DNA of 64,000 nt from Flavobacterium sp. 245 (GTDB lineage: Bacteria > Bacteroidota > Bacteroidia > Flavobacteriales > Flavobacteriaceae). The position numbers and the translations under genes were made by a program. The notes under the pieces are model-generated. The model saw nothing but the letters and a program-made list of their open reading frames with translations. It did not search any database and had not been told where the DNA came from. Positions 25,700-35,560 of this stretch are shown piece by piece. The stretch is from contig NZ_SNXB01000012.1 of NCBI RefSeq assembly GCF_004362055.1, positions 106,564 through 170,563 on the forward strand, in the 5' to 3' direction. Numbering within the stretch: position 1 is the stretch's first letter; each line of letters opens with the position of its first letter.

Positions 25700-26290
25700 C
25701 GCTCAAATTTCTAATTTAGAGGGCCTTGAACCACTATAAAAAAGCACTTCATTAGGAGAAAGAGCTGTTTTATGACTATCGGCAATGATCATTTTAGTTT
25801 TACTTCTAATTTCGGTTCATCGGTTATTTTCGCAATAGTGAAATAAGGATCGGTTCTGGCAATACATCTGGAACTTTTCATATCAAGATCATTTAAAACG
25901 GATTAAGCATATCCAGTATCGTAAACTGCCTTCCTTAGCCTAATTGCAGTGGTGAACGGATCTCAGTGTTAAATTCAGCAGGAACAAAAGTGCCAATTTT
26001 TACTCCGGTAAACTTGTCCAATTGACTTTTGCCCTTTACATTTTAAGCATTTACATTAATAACGAAATCATCATTCACTACATTTTTAGAGGCTTGTGTA
26101 AAGGCAGATTCCCCACCTACAGGATTTATTATAATAAAGGGCTGCGCACTCAATCTTATTTTTCATGGCCAACTCCAACGTATAGTACCCATAGTAGGAT
26201 CAAACGAAGCGGTCCAGGTTACAGTTTTCATCCAAATTAAAGCTAATACTTTTAAAAGTTTTACAGAAACTCTATTGCCTTAGAGCTTGA
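25700..26290 (-). pseudogene. Decayed secreted-protein gene
   Basis: The minus strand keeps coding-like pieces in shifting frames: VTWTASFDPTMGTIRWSWP, NPVGGESAFTQASKNVV, KFTGVKIGTFVPAEFNTEI and IARTDPYFTIAKITDEPKL, separated by stops. The composition suggests a beta-rich extracellular protein, but the family is not recognised. A 72-aa plus-strand frame across it is not credible. Confidence 0.45.
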
Positions 26291-26445
26291 AACAAACTAG
26301 AAATATAAAAGTGCTGCTTTATACATAGCAATATCGAAAGATGCTGAGGTTAGCACAATGTCTGATTCATTCTTACCAGGTGCTCACATATATTATTAAC
26401 GATTCGATAAGTAAATGAATAGCAGTTAATAAGCTCAGATTTTTA

Positions 26446-26534
26446 CGTTAACGAGCAATTTTGATCATTAAACCCAAAAATTTGACCGTTAACTACTTTT
26501 CAATATGCGCAATACCAATAAGAAATTAATTTTA
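26446..26534 (+). promoter_or_regulatory. LytTR-type promoter 7 (upstream of the SusC operon)
   Basis: Plus-strand boxes CGTTAA (26446), CATTAA (26466) and CGTTAA (26487) lie 20 and 21 bp apart; TAATTTTA (26527-26534) follows CGTTAACTACTT after 28 nt. The SusC start is about 450 nt downstream, with no plus-strand terminator seen in between. Confidence 0.7.
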
Positions 26535-26990
26535 CATTTTATTAACATTTGTCTCGCAATTTGTTAAACATATGTAAATAATTGTCGGCTTATTTTTTAA
26601 CAATGCAACAAGCCTCTTGAAAGGCAAAAAAGTTAGAATTTCTTATTTAATTGAATAATTAAGATTTGGTAAACAGATTTTAAAATTATAAAAAACATTA
26701 GTCACAAATCAAAATTGATATAATTCTTTTTCCAACAAAATCTGACAAATCGAGTAATCTAATTTAAATCTGTCTACAACGTTTTTTACTTTTTATTCTT
26801 TCTATCACAATAACAACTCTTTTAAAATCATAATAGGATAAATAATCTAAAAATAATACCATGTAAAAACATAATTCCTGAAAGTGAATAATCAGGCTAC
26901 ATTACTAATAACCCAAAATTTAACTTTCTGTAAATAGTAATTCATACTCTCTTTAAATACTAATTATTAAAAATCAAAACTTATCAAATT

Positions 26991-29900
26991 ATGAAAAAAC
27001 CAATTGTTAAAAAACGATTGCCCAATCGAATTATGAAAATAATATTATTCCATTTGGTCTTAGCAATTGCATTCTCAAATTTCGCAGTGGCAAATAAGAC
27101 AAATGAGCTAAGAATGTCATTTCGTAAATTGAATGCCGGGCCTATCATTAAAGCTAAAGTAACAGACTCAAATGGAAGTTCGCTCCCTGGAGCAACCGTA
27201 ACGGTTAAAGGAACAAAAATGGCAGTTTTGACAGATTTTGATGGAAATTTTTCTATAGAAATGCCTGCCAATACATTCACTCTTGTTATTTCATATGTAG
27301 GTATGGAAACAAAAGAAATTGGAATTTCCAGTATTACTCCAACAATAATTCTAAATGAAATTGGTCAAAACTTAAAAGAGGTTGTTGTGACAACAGGTTA
27401 TGAGAAAACCTCTAAAAGAACTTTTACCGGAGCCATCAGTAAAATTTCCGGAACTGAATTAAAAGTTGATGGAGTTGTTGATGTAAGTAGAATGATTGAA
27501 GGTAAAGCGGCTGGAGTTACTGTACAAAACGTAACAGGAACTTTTGGTACTGCGCCAAAAATCACAGTACGTGGATCTTCGTCTATTTTTGGAGATACAA
27601 AACCTTTATGGGTAATTGATGGAGTTGTTCAGGAAGATATTATCAATATTTCATTTGCTGACTTAGCTTCAGGAAACTCTGAAACTTTATTGAGTTCTTC
27701 TGTTGCAGGTTTAAATTCTAATGATATTCAAAGTATTGAAATTCTTAAAGATGCATCGGCAACTTCTATTTATGGTTCAAGATCGTTAAATGGTGTTGTA
27801 GTTGTTTCAACTAAACAAGGACGCAGGGATTCACCATTAAAAGTGAGTTATTCTGTTGAAAACACAGTAAGAAGTGTACCAAATTATTCTCAATATGATA
27901 TTTTAAATTCGCAGGAATCTATGAGTATTTTAAAAGAATTAGAAGGATATGGCGGAGACGGTAAAGGATTTTTGGAAATAGCATCATCTCTTAACGGAAG
28001 ATTTGGAGGGGTATATAATATTATGGCCAAACAAATTGACACCTATAATAGAACAGGTGGTCAGTTTGGTGTTCGAAATGATGCTGTTAGCCGTAATCAA
28101 TTTTTACAGAAATATGAATTAGGAAATACAGACTGGTTTAGTGTTTTATTCAGACCTTCTATTACTCAAAATCACTCTTTAAGCTTTTCGGGTGGTGGAA
28201 AAAACAATACCTTCTACGCATCTCTTGGTTATTACAGCGATCCGGGATGGACAATTGCTGATAATGTAAAGCAGTTAACATCTAATATTAAAGGAACATT
28301 TTTTGTAAATGACAGATTAAATGTAACTGTATCTACAATGGGGTCAGTGCGTAACCAACAAGCTCCGGGAAGTTACGAGAGTAAATCAGATCCTGTATAC
28401 GGAAGTGTAAACAGGGAATTTGATATCAATCCCTTTAAATATGTTCTAAATACAAGCAGAACTTTAAGACCTTATGATGATAATGGAAATTTAGAGTATT
28501 ATAGAAACAACTGGGCTCCTATGAATATTATCAATGAGCTTAATAATAATACATTAGATATAAAAGTAAATGATATTCGTTTTCAATTGGATTTAGAATA
28601 TAAATTAAATAAAAATTTAACTTATAATCTAAGTGGTTCTGCACGATATGCAAACACATCTAGAGAGCATAAAGTTTATGAAGACTCAAATGTTGCTGCA
28701 GCTTATAAAGCGGGTACAGCTTTGAGCGCCGAAGGAGAAAACTCAATCGTTCAAGAAGCAAATATCTTTTTATACCAGAATCCTGATAATTTGACAGCGC
28801 CAAAAGTATCGGTACTTCCAAATGGTGGATTCTTAAGAAAATTTACAAATGATATGACTTCTTATAACATTAGAAATAGTGTTAATTACAGAAATACATT
28901 AAATGAAAAACATGAATTAGAAGGTTTTTTTGGTACAGAACTTAGATCAGTAGACAGAAGTAGTGATAATTTTACTGCTGCAGGACTGCAGTTCGACAGA
29001 GGACTTACTCCTTTTATTGATCCTAGATTTATTACTAAAATTGTAAATGACGGAGATTCTTATTATGGATTTGACGCCGAAAGAGAAAGAACTGTTGGTT
29101 TCTTTGGTAAAGTAGGATATACTTACGATCGTCGTTATACAGCGTCTCTTACAGGTCGTTATGATGGTTCTAACAGACAAGGGAATAGCGGATCTAACAG
29201 ATGGTTGCCAACTTATACTGTAAGTGGTAAGTGGAATGTGAGTGAAGAAAATTTCATGAAAAATTCTAAAACCATAAACAATTTAGCCTTAAGAGCTTCT
29301 TACGGACTTACAGCTACTGCAGGACCGGCTACGAATTCATTAGCAATTTATAAAAGTTTTATCACGAATCGCCTTTTCTTACAAAACAGAGAATCTGCAA
29401 TTTCTATTGATGAATTGCAAAATGGTGATTTAACATGGGAAAAACAATTCGAAACTAACATAGGTGTAGATTTAGGTATGTTCAACAACAGAGTACAATT
29501 TGTAACAGATATTTATAGCCGTAAAGCTTTTGACCTGGTTGACTTTGTGACCACTTCAGGTGTTGGAGGACAAAGTATTAAGCAAGGTAATAATGCTGAT
29601 ATGGAGACTAAAGGTTTAGAGATAGGTTTTACAACTCAAAATATTATAACTAACAATTTTAAATGGTCGACTACACTTAATTTTTCAGTTTACGATCAAA
29701 AAATTACAAAGCTGCAAAACAAACCATCAGCTTTTAGTCTGGTAAACGGAAACGGCGGAAATGCATTAGGAAGCCCAAGAAATTCAATTTATTCATATGA
29801 ATTTACAGGATTAAATAATCAGGGATTACCAACTTTCAAATTACAGGATGGTGCTGATAACAACATGACTGATGCTGATTTTCAAGATACAGCTGATGTT

Positions 29901-30458
29901 ACGAAATACTTGAAATATGAAGGTTCTATTGAGCCAAATAAATCTATAGGTTTAGCAAATACTTTTACTTATAAAAGTTGGTCTTTATATGTATTTATAG
30001 TAGGTTCAGGAGGAAATAAAGTTCGTTTGAACCCTGTTTATGATAGCGTTTATGATGATTTAACAGTATTTACAAAAGATTTTACAAACCGTTGGATCAA
30101 TCCTGGTGACGAAAACATTACAAATGTTCCGGTTATTGCAGATAAAAGATTAATAGAAAACAATGGTGGAGAGCGCACTTTAGCAAAAGCATACAACACT
30201 TATAATTATTCTAATGTTAGAATTGCTGATGGTGATTTTGTAAGATTAAAAAATGTGTCGCTAAGCTGGGAGTTTCCTAGAGACTTCAAGAAAAAATTAG
30301 GACTAAGTGCATTTACATTAAAAGGTTCAGCGGTAAACCCTTGGTTGATTTATTCTGATAAAAGACTTAATGGTCAGGATCCGGAATTTCGTAACACTGG
30401 AGGTGTAGCTTTTCCAATCACATCACAATACACTTTTACCATAAACCTTTCTTTTTAA
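26991..30458 (+). CDS. SusC/RagA-family TonB-linked outer membrane receptor
   Basis: This 1155-aa outer membrane transporter works with the SusD-like lipoprotein to import an oligomeric substrate with TonB energy. It has an N-terminal signal region (hydrophobic IILFHLVLAIAFSNFAVA), a carboxypeptidase-D-like domain (about 54-125, KAKVTDSNGSSLPGATVTVKG...DFDGNFSI), a plug with KEVVVTTGYEKTSKRTFTGAIS and the SusC signature DIQSIEILKDASATSIYGSR (about 244-263), then a beta-barrel ending in an aromatic YTFTINLSF. The ATG used gives a short basic stretch before the signal; MKIILFHL 14 codons in is an alternative. It is first in a four-gene operon (6 bp to the next gene). Confidence 0.95.
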   Translation: MKKPIVKKRLPNRIMKIILFHLVLAIAFSNFAVANKTNELRMSFRKLNAGPIIKAKVTDSNGSSLPGATVTVKGTKMAVLTDFDGNFSIEMPANTFTLVISYVGMETKEIGISSITPTIILNEIGQNLKEVVVTTGYEKTSKRTFTGAISKISGTELKVDGVVDVSRMIEGKAAGVTVQNVTGTFGTAPKITVRGSSSIFGDTKPLWVIDGVVQEDIINISFADLASGNSETLLSSSVAGLNSNDIQSIEILKDASATSIYGSRSLNGVVVVSTKQGRRDSPLKVSYSVENTVRSVPNYSQYDILNSQESMSILKELEGYGGDGKGFLEIASSLNGRFGGVYNIMAKQIDTYNRTGGQFGVRNDAVSRNQFLQKYELGNTDWFSVLFRPSITQNHSLSFSGGGKNNTFYASLGYYSDPGWTIADNVKQLTSNIKGTFFVNDRLNVTVSTMGSVRNQQAPGSYESKSDPVYGSVNREFDINPFKYVLNTSRTLRPYDDNGNLEYYRNNWAPMNIINELNNNTLDIKVNDIRFQLDLEYKLNKNLTYNLSGSARYANTSREHKVYEDSNVAAAYKAGTALSAEGENSIVQEANIFLYQNPDNLTAPKVSVLPNGGFLRKFTNDMTSYNIRNSVNYRNTLNEKHELEGFFGTELRSVDRSSDNFTAAGLQFDRGLTPFIDPRFITKIVNDGDSYYGFDAERERTVGFFGKVGYTYDRRYTASLTGRYDGSNRQGNSGSNRWLPTYTVSGKWNVSEENFMKNSKTINNLALRASYGLTATAGPATNSLAIYKSFITNRLFLQNRESAISIDELQNGDLTWEKQFETNIGVDLGMFNNRVQFVTDIYSRKAFDLVDFVTTSGVGGQSIKQGNNADMETKGLEIGFTTQNIITNNFKWSTTLNFSVYDQKITKLQNKPSAFSLVNGNGGNALGSPRNSIYSYEFTGLNNQGLPTFKLQDGADNNMTDADFQDTADVTKYLKYEGSIEPNKSIGLANTFTYKSWSLYVFIVGSGGNKVRLNPVYDSVYDDLTVFTKDFTNRWINPGDENITNVPVIADKRLIENNGGERTLAKAYNTYNYSNVRIADGDFVRLKNVSLSWEFPRDFKKKLGLSAFTLKGSAVNPWLIYSDKRLNGQDPEFRNTGGVAFPITSQYTFTINLSF

Positions 30459-30463
30459 TATAA

Positions 30464-31972
30464 TTGATTATGAAAAATATAAGAATAGCTTTATCTCTAT
30501 TGATGCTTATTGGTGTTAGTAGTTGCGATGAATTCCTTTCGGAAACACCAGATAACAGATTACAAATTGATACCCCTGAAAAAATCTCAGAATTATTGGC
30601 AGATGCTTATCCTGACGGTTCTTACGTTTCGATTACAGAAAGTATGACAGATAACGTATCTGATAATAAAAGTTCACTGGTAAATATAAATAACGAGCAA
30701 AGTTATAACTGGGAATTACAAGATGATCAAACAGGCAGGGATACTCAAGGTTTTTACTGGAATGCCGCTTATAAAGCAATTGCCACAGCTAATCAGGCAT
30801 TATTATCGATAAAAGAATTAAGTGACACTCCTAATCTTAATCCTCAAAAAGGAGAGGCTTTATTAGCGAGAGCGTATGCGCATTTTATGCTTGTTTCGAT
30901 ATGGTCTAATCGTTATAATCCTGCTACTGCAGCAACTGACTTAGGGATTCCTTACATAACAGAGCCTGAAACTGTTTTAATTGGAAGCTACAAACGTAAT
31001 TCTGTAAAAGAGGTTTTTGACTTAGTTGAAGCAGATATGCAAGAAGGGCTAAAGTACATAACTAATGAGTACAGAACAGATTATTTAAAGTATCACTTTA
31101 ATAAAGAAGCAGCTAAAGCGTTTGCTGCACGTTTTTATACTATAAAAGGAGATTGGGCAAAAGTTCTTGAATTTACAGAAGGCTTAGGAAACAGACCTGT
31201 TGGTAAATTAAGAGATTGGGTAGCTTATAATGGTTATGATTTTCCTAATAAACCAATTGAATATGCCAAAAATACACAGATTACGAACTTGCTGGTAGGC
31301 TTCCCTAGTTCAATTTGCGGTAGAGCGACAAGTACAAATAGATTCGCTTTTACCAGAGCAAAAGAGAGAGATGAAATACTCGGTGCCGAAACTAATATTT
31401 TTAACAAAGACTGGTTGATTGATATTTCAATACAAGGAGCAAGTGGAGCTAATGTAGCAGTCTATAAATTTGATGAATATTTTAAATATACCAATTTAAC
31501 AGCACAGATTGGTCTTCCGTTTACAGGAGTAGTACTTTTCTCTAATGATGAAATGTTTTTAAACCGTATTGAGGCTCACGTTATGACCAATCAGTTGGAT
31601 ATTGCTACTGCAGAACTAGAGTATTTTTTAGGAACCAGAACAGATGGTTATGCAGCGACAGATGTGTTGACAAAAGCTAAAGTATATGCAAAGTACCCTG
31701 TTATTGCTGATGAATACACTCCTTTTTATGCATTATCTCCGGAGCAAACCTCTTTTGTTAAAGCAATTACAGAGGCAAGAAGAAGAGAATTCCTACATGA
31801 AGGACAAAGGTGGTTTGATATTAAAAGATTTAACCTGGTAATAGAACATAATACTTATAACTCTCAAGGACAAATAAGTAAAAAAAACATTTTGGTTAAA
31901 GATGACAAACGTCGTGCTGTACAAATACCGCTAAATGCATCTAATAATGGAATTGAAAAAAATCCGAGATAA
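30464..31972 (+). CDS. SusD/RagB-family outer membrane lipoprotein
   Basis: This 502-aa lipoprotein caps the SusC barrel and binds the substrate. It has a lipobox (LMLIGVSSC, Cys about 21) and a helical SusD fold with the family pattern EALLARAYAHFMLVSIWSNRY (about 126-146) and C-terminal ITEARRREFLHEGQRWFDIKRFN (about 440-462). It starts 6 bp after the SusC stop; MKNIRIALSL two codons in is an equally good start. The partner genes indicate peptide or glycopeptide substrates as readily as glycans, since no glycoside hydrolase is in the operon. Confidence 0.95.
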   Translation: MIMKNIRIALSLLMLIGVSSCDEFLSETPDNRLQIDTPEKISELLADAYPDGSYVSITESMTDNVSDNKSSLVNINNEQSYNWELQDDQTGRDTQGFYWNAAYKAIATANQALLSIKELSDTPNLNPQKGEALLARAYAHFMLVSIWSNRYNPATAATDLGIPYITEPETVLIGSYKRNSVKEVFDLVEADMQEGLKYITNEYRTDYLKYHFNKEAAKAFAARFYTIKGDWAKVLEFTEGLGNRPVGKLRDWVAYNGYDFPNKPIEYAKNTQITNLLVGFPSSICGRATSTNRFAFTRAKERDEILGAETNIFNKDWLIDISIQGASGANVAVYKFDEYFKYTNLTAQIGLPFTGVVLFSNDEMFLNRIEAHVMTNQLDIATAELEYFLGTRTDGYAATDVLTKAKVYAKYPVIADEYTPFYALSPEQTSFVKAITEARRREFLHEGQRWFDIKRFNLVIEHNTYNSQGQISKKNILVKDDKRRAVQIPLNASNNGIEKNPR

Positions 31973-31989
31973 ATTTAATTTAAACTATT

Positions 31990-32853
31990 ATGAAATTAAT
32001 TAAACAATATAAAAAGATAGTACTGGCAGTTGCAATTATGGCAATGGTATCATGTTCTCATGAAGATCAGCCAACTGAAACTGCATTAGATTTTACTCAG
32101 CCGGTAAAAACTGATTTAGATAAATGGATAGATCAAAATTATTTAGATCCTTATAATATTAATGTTCAATATGAGTGGAACCAAAATGTAGTAGAAGCCA
32201 ATAGATTTTTATACCCACCTGCAATTGAGAAAGTACAACCTGCTCTTGAAATCATTAAAAAAATATGGATAGACAGTTATAGTACTATAGGAGGAAAAGA
32301 TTTTGTTAAAATATTAGCGCCAAGAGATTTTGTTTTAGTGGGAGGAGTGAATGTAAATCCGGATGATGTTTCTAATACTTTAGGATTGGCAGAAGGAGGA
32401 AAGAGAATATCTCTTTTTCAGGTAGATTATGTAGATAAAAAAAGCAGGGCAAGTGTTACGCAATTTATTCACACCATTCAGCACGAATATGTACATATTT
32501 TAAATCAGACCAAAACATTTGATGTAGAATCATGGGCAAAAATTACGCCTAATGATTATAGTTCAAACCCTTTTAGTATTACAGATGCTGCAGCGCAAAG
32601 ACTTGGTTTCATTAGCGCGTATGCAAGATCAAATTACACTGAGGACTTTGCAGAAACTGCAGCAATAATTTTGCTTATGTCAAAATCAGAGTATGATGCT
32701 TTCTATGCCAGTATTACTGTACCAGCCGCTGTTACTGCTCTTAAGAAAAAAGAAGCCCTTGTGGTTCAGTATTACAGAGATGCGTTTAATATAGATTTTT
32801 ATGCGCTAAGAGACGAGGCTCAAAAGAATACAACAGATGTTTTAAATAATTAA
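31990..32853 (+). CDS. SusC/D-associated zinc metallohydrolase lipoprotein
   Basis: This 287-aa lipoprotein (lipobox AIMAMVSC, Cys about 22) has the zincin motif HEYVH at residues 165-169 within FIHTIQHEYVHILNQ, and a downstream EDFAETAA acidic segment that may supply the third ligand. It matches the 'substrate import-associated zinc metallohydrolase lipoprotein' type found next to SusC/SusD pairs. It is presumed to act at the cell surface on the substrate being imported. It sits 17 bp after susD-like and 19 bp before the DUF4302 gene. Confidence 0.88.
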   Translation: MKLIKQYKKIVLAVAIMAMVSCSHEDQPTETALDFTQPVKTDLDKWIDQNYLDPYNINVQYEWNQNVVEANRFLYPPAIEKVQPALEIIKKIWIDSYSTIGGKDFVKILAPRDFVLVGGVNVNPDDVSNTLGLAEGGKRISLFQVDYVDKKSRASVTQFIHTIQHEYVHILNQTKTFDVESWAKITPNDYSSNPFSITDAAAQRLGFISAYARSNYTEDFAETAAIILLMSKSEYDAFYASITVPAAVTALKKKEALVVQYYRDAFNIDFYALRDEAQKNTTDVLNN

Positions 32854-32872
32854 AAATTAAACCAAAGAAATT

Positions 32873-34207
32873 ATGAAAACTAAAAATATATTTAATTATT
32901 TGATGCTTCTTTTTTTGGCTTTGCAACTAAATAGTTGTGTTAGTACAGAGGCAGAGCAAAAGTTTGACGAAACGCCTACTGAACGTTTGAATAAACAAAA
33001 AAGTGAACTAAATGACTTATTACTTTCTCCTGCCGAGGGATGGAAAGCAGTGTATTATACAGATGATAGCCAACTAGGCGGATTTACACATTTGTTTAAA
33101 TTTTTACCAAACGGAAAAGTAGATATGGCTTCTGATTTTGATGCAGATACAGATATCCACAATAGTCAGTACGAAGTTCAGTTAGGAAGTACGGTAAGTG
33201 TAGTTTTTACAACAAAAAACAAAATTCACTTATTATCAGATTCTAATAATTCACCACTTGCTGCAGGAAAAGGTTTCTTAGGTGATTTTCAGTTCTTATA
33301 TTATGGTCAGGAAAATGGTGACCTTGTTTTTAGAACAAACAGAACTGTAAAAGAAGTTCGTTTTGTAAAAGCAACTGCTCAGGACTGGACTGACTTAGCG
33401 AAAAACAAAGCCTCGATTGCAAATATGACAGGAGATATCAATAGCCCATTATTTAGAATATTGGAAACTAATGACGGAGGAACAGTAAAAAAATATGAAT
33501 TTAACTTTAATTCCGTAACCAGATTTGGATTAGCAGCTCCACTTGAAAATGTTAATGCCGAAACCCTTAAAGCAGCCGTTGCTTATACTCCTACAGGAAT
33601 AACAATAAAACCTGCTGTTGTGGTTGGGACTCAAAGTTTAACAGATTTTGTTTATAACCCTACAGATAAATCTTTTGTGGCAACAGGAACAAATGGAGCG
33701 ACTGCAGCAATTAAATTTACAAACGCACCACCAAGATTAACAGAGGATTATAAAATATTTTTAGAGGGTGGTCCTCAAATTACAATAGGATATATCGCTG
33801 CCAACTTATCGACTGCTGCTACTAACTCACCTTATGCTAAATCAGTTTTAGATAAAGTAAACGCTACTTTGGCTGCTAATCAAAAACTTGCGAGAGTTCA
33901 GATTGCTTTCAATGATCCTTTGAATGGTAATTATATCGCATATACATTTAATGGAGGAAAAGCAACGATTTATCATTTCTTTACCACTACTGAAGATGCT
34001 GTAAACAAGACCATTATCTTAACAGATGACGGTTGGTTGGGAGGAACTGTAGCATCAAGAGCATTTTTGAAAGTTTTAGATGATGAAATTACAAATCCTA
34101 AAGGTTTATACATTAAAAAAGAAACTTTTACAATCTACTATACGAATGTTATTTACACTTATGCAAGTGCATCTACTCCGTTTAGATTGACAAACTACAG
34201 ATTTTAA
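32873..34207 (+). CDS. DUF4302 surface lipoprotein
   Basis: This 444-aa protein has a lipobox (LALQLNSC, Cys about 22) and a DUF4302 domain with typical features: ERLNKQKSELNDLLLSPAEGWKAVYYTD (about 38-65), GGFTHLFKFLPNGKVDM and FLGDFQFLYYGQENGDLVF. DUF4302 proteins accompany SusC/SusD and the zinc metallohydrolase type in Bacteroidetes and are thought to be surface substrate-binding proteins. It is the last gene of the operon, followed by a strong hairpin. Confidence 0.88.
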   Translation: MKTKNIFNYLMLLFLALQLNSCVSTEAEQKFDETPTERLNKQKSELNDLLLSPAEGWKAVYYTDDSQLGGFTHLFKFLPNGKVDMASDFDADTDIHNSQYEVQLGSTVSVVFTTKNKIHLLSDSNNSPLAAGKGFLGDFQFLYYGQENGDLVFRTNRTVKEVRFVKATAQDWTDLAKNKASIANMTGDINSPLFRILETNDGGTVKKYEFNFNSVTRFGLAAPLENVNAETLKAAVAYTPTGITIKPAVVVGTQSLTDFVYNPTDKSFVATGTNGATAAIKFTNAPPRLTEDYKIFLEGGPQITIGYIAANLSTAATNSPYAKSVLDKVNATLAANQKLARVQIAFNDPLNGNYIAYTFNGGKATIYHFFTTTEDAVNKTIILTDDGWLGGTVASRAFLKVLDDEITNPKGLYIKKETFTIYYTNVIYTYASASTPFRLTNYRF

Positions 34208-34238
34208 TAAGGCTTTAAGTTTTTTTAATTTTTGAATA

Positions 34239-34264
34239 AAGAGCGGCTCATTTGAGCCGCTCTT
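34239..34264 (+). terminator. Terminator of the SusC operon
   Basis: A perfect 11-bp stem AGAGCGGCTCA/TGAGCCGCTCT with a very short loop, about 30 bp after the DUF4302 stop. The downstream T-run is weak. Confidence 0.65.
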
Positions 34265-34386
34265 ACAAGAATTTATTAATTTGTTTTCTTGTCTCATTTA
34301 ATTTTAATGATTGTATTTATTGTTACATCTGAAATTCAACCGACATAAAATGATTGAAGATATAAATATTAAATAACCTAATTGCC

Positions 34387-34647
34387 ATGAAAAATATAAA
34401 TATTGTTTTCCTTTTATTGGGTTTGCTACTGATAGCAATATCAATATTGTCTCCAGAATATACAAGACATTTTCTTTACCTCGCTGTAATAGTGTTCACT
34501 CCTGTAATTATTGTTAATATGATAAAGCAGAGAAAGGAAGACAAGCTCAAAAACACAAAAACATTTGAAGCCTCGATTTATAGAATGTTAATTATGGTAG
34601 TTGTATTATTTGTTTTCTTCCTGCTTACCATGCAAAATAATAGGTAA
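34387..34647 (+). CDS. Small three-helix membrane protein
   Basis: This 86-aa protein has hydrophobic helices at about residues 5-22, 28-44 and 66-82, with a charged QRKEDKLKNTK loop between the second and third. It is not recognised as a named family. A strong terminator follows immediately, so it is a single-gene unit. The ATG is preceded by an AT-rich leader with no gene overlap. Confidence 0.65.
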   Translation: MKNINIVFLLLGLLLIAISILSPEYTRHFLYLAVIVFTPVIIVNMIKQRKEDKLKNTKTFEASIYRMLIMVVVLFVFFLLTMQNNR

Positions 34648-34658
34648 GAATTTTATTT

Positions 34659-34700
34659 TGAATTTAAAGCAGTTCAACAGGTTGAGCTGCTTTAAATTTT
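34659..34700 (+). terminator. Terminator of the small membrane protein gene
   Basis: AATTTAAAGCAG and CTGCTTTAAATT pair, extended inside by TTCAAC/GTTGAG with small interruptions, ending in a T-containing tail. Confidence 0.75.
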
Positions 34701-34842
34701 AGCCCTTTTTAGATTGTATTGAGCTTTGACTGATGTTTAAAGGGGTTGCAATTGTTGTTTTTCTAAAGGGAGTTACCATAGTTCCACAAGTTATCATAAC
34801 AGGACTATCGATACATAAATCTTTAAATTAATTTTGAATATG

Positions 34843-35560
34843 ATTATTAGAAGGAAAGTTCGCCATTAGTACGGGTGCTAGTCGTGGACTTGAAAAAGAA
34901 ATTACTGAAGCTTTTATAAAGATGATGCAAATGTTGCTTTTAATTATACCTCATCTGCAGCTTCTGCAGAGGCTTTAGAAGCTGAATTGAATGCTTTATG
35001 AGTTTTTAGAGCGAAAACCAATCAAATGCGGCCGATTTTAATGAAGCGTAAACTTTTGTTGATGCTGTATTGGCTGATTTTGGAATAGTTGACATCTTAA
35101 TTAACAATTCCAAAATTACAAAAGATGATTTTGATCAGTTATTGATGTAAACTTAAAGTCAGTTCTTAATATGACAAAAGCAATTCAAAAGACTTTTCTA
35201 AAACAACGCGCTGGTTTTACTATCAATATTAGTTCAGTTATTGGAGTTTCTGGAAATGCTGGTCAAACAAACTCCGAGCGTCTAAAGCGGATCCAATTGG
35301 ATTAGAAAATCTCTAGCACTTGAAATAGGTTCTCGAAATATTCGCTGTAATGCAATCGCTCCTGGTTTTATCGAAACTCAAATGTCTTCGAAATTACCTG
35401 AGGATGTAATAAGGATGTAGAAACGGAATTCTGCTGAAAGGTGGTGGAGCTACTGAAGATGTTGCAAACGCATGCCTTTTCTAAGCTTCAGAAATGAGTC
35501 CTTAATGTTTGTGGAAGAATGCTTACTCAATAAGTTGATGGTTCGTTTTTTATTGTTCTA
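34843..35560 (+). pseudogene. fabG: Dead short-chain dehydrogenase (FabG-like)
   Basis: The plus strand carries a frameshifted 3-oxoacyl-ACP reductase-like SDR. Visible in different frames are AISTGASRGLGKEI (TGxxxGxG cofactor loop), DVDILINN-like GIVDILINNSKITKDDF, TINISSVIGVSGNAGQTN (catalytic Ser region), NIRCNAIAPGFIETQMS, and a decayed GGGATEDVA/VLMFVEE C-terminus. At least five frameshifts or in-frame stops are present, so no full protein can be made. Confidence 0.85.

Noticed and set aside
26022..26240. 72-aa plus-strand frame
   Set aside because: It lies antisense to a decayed minus-strand gene whose fragments look more protein-like.
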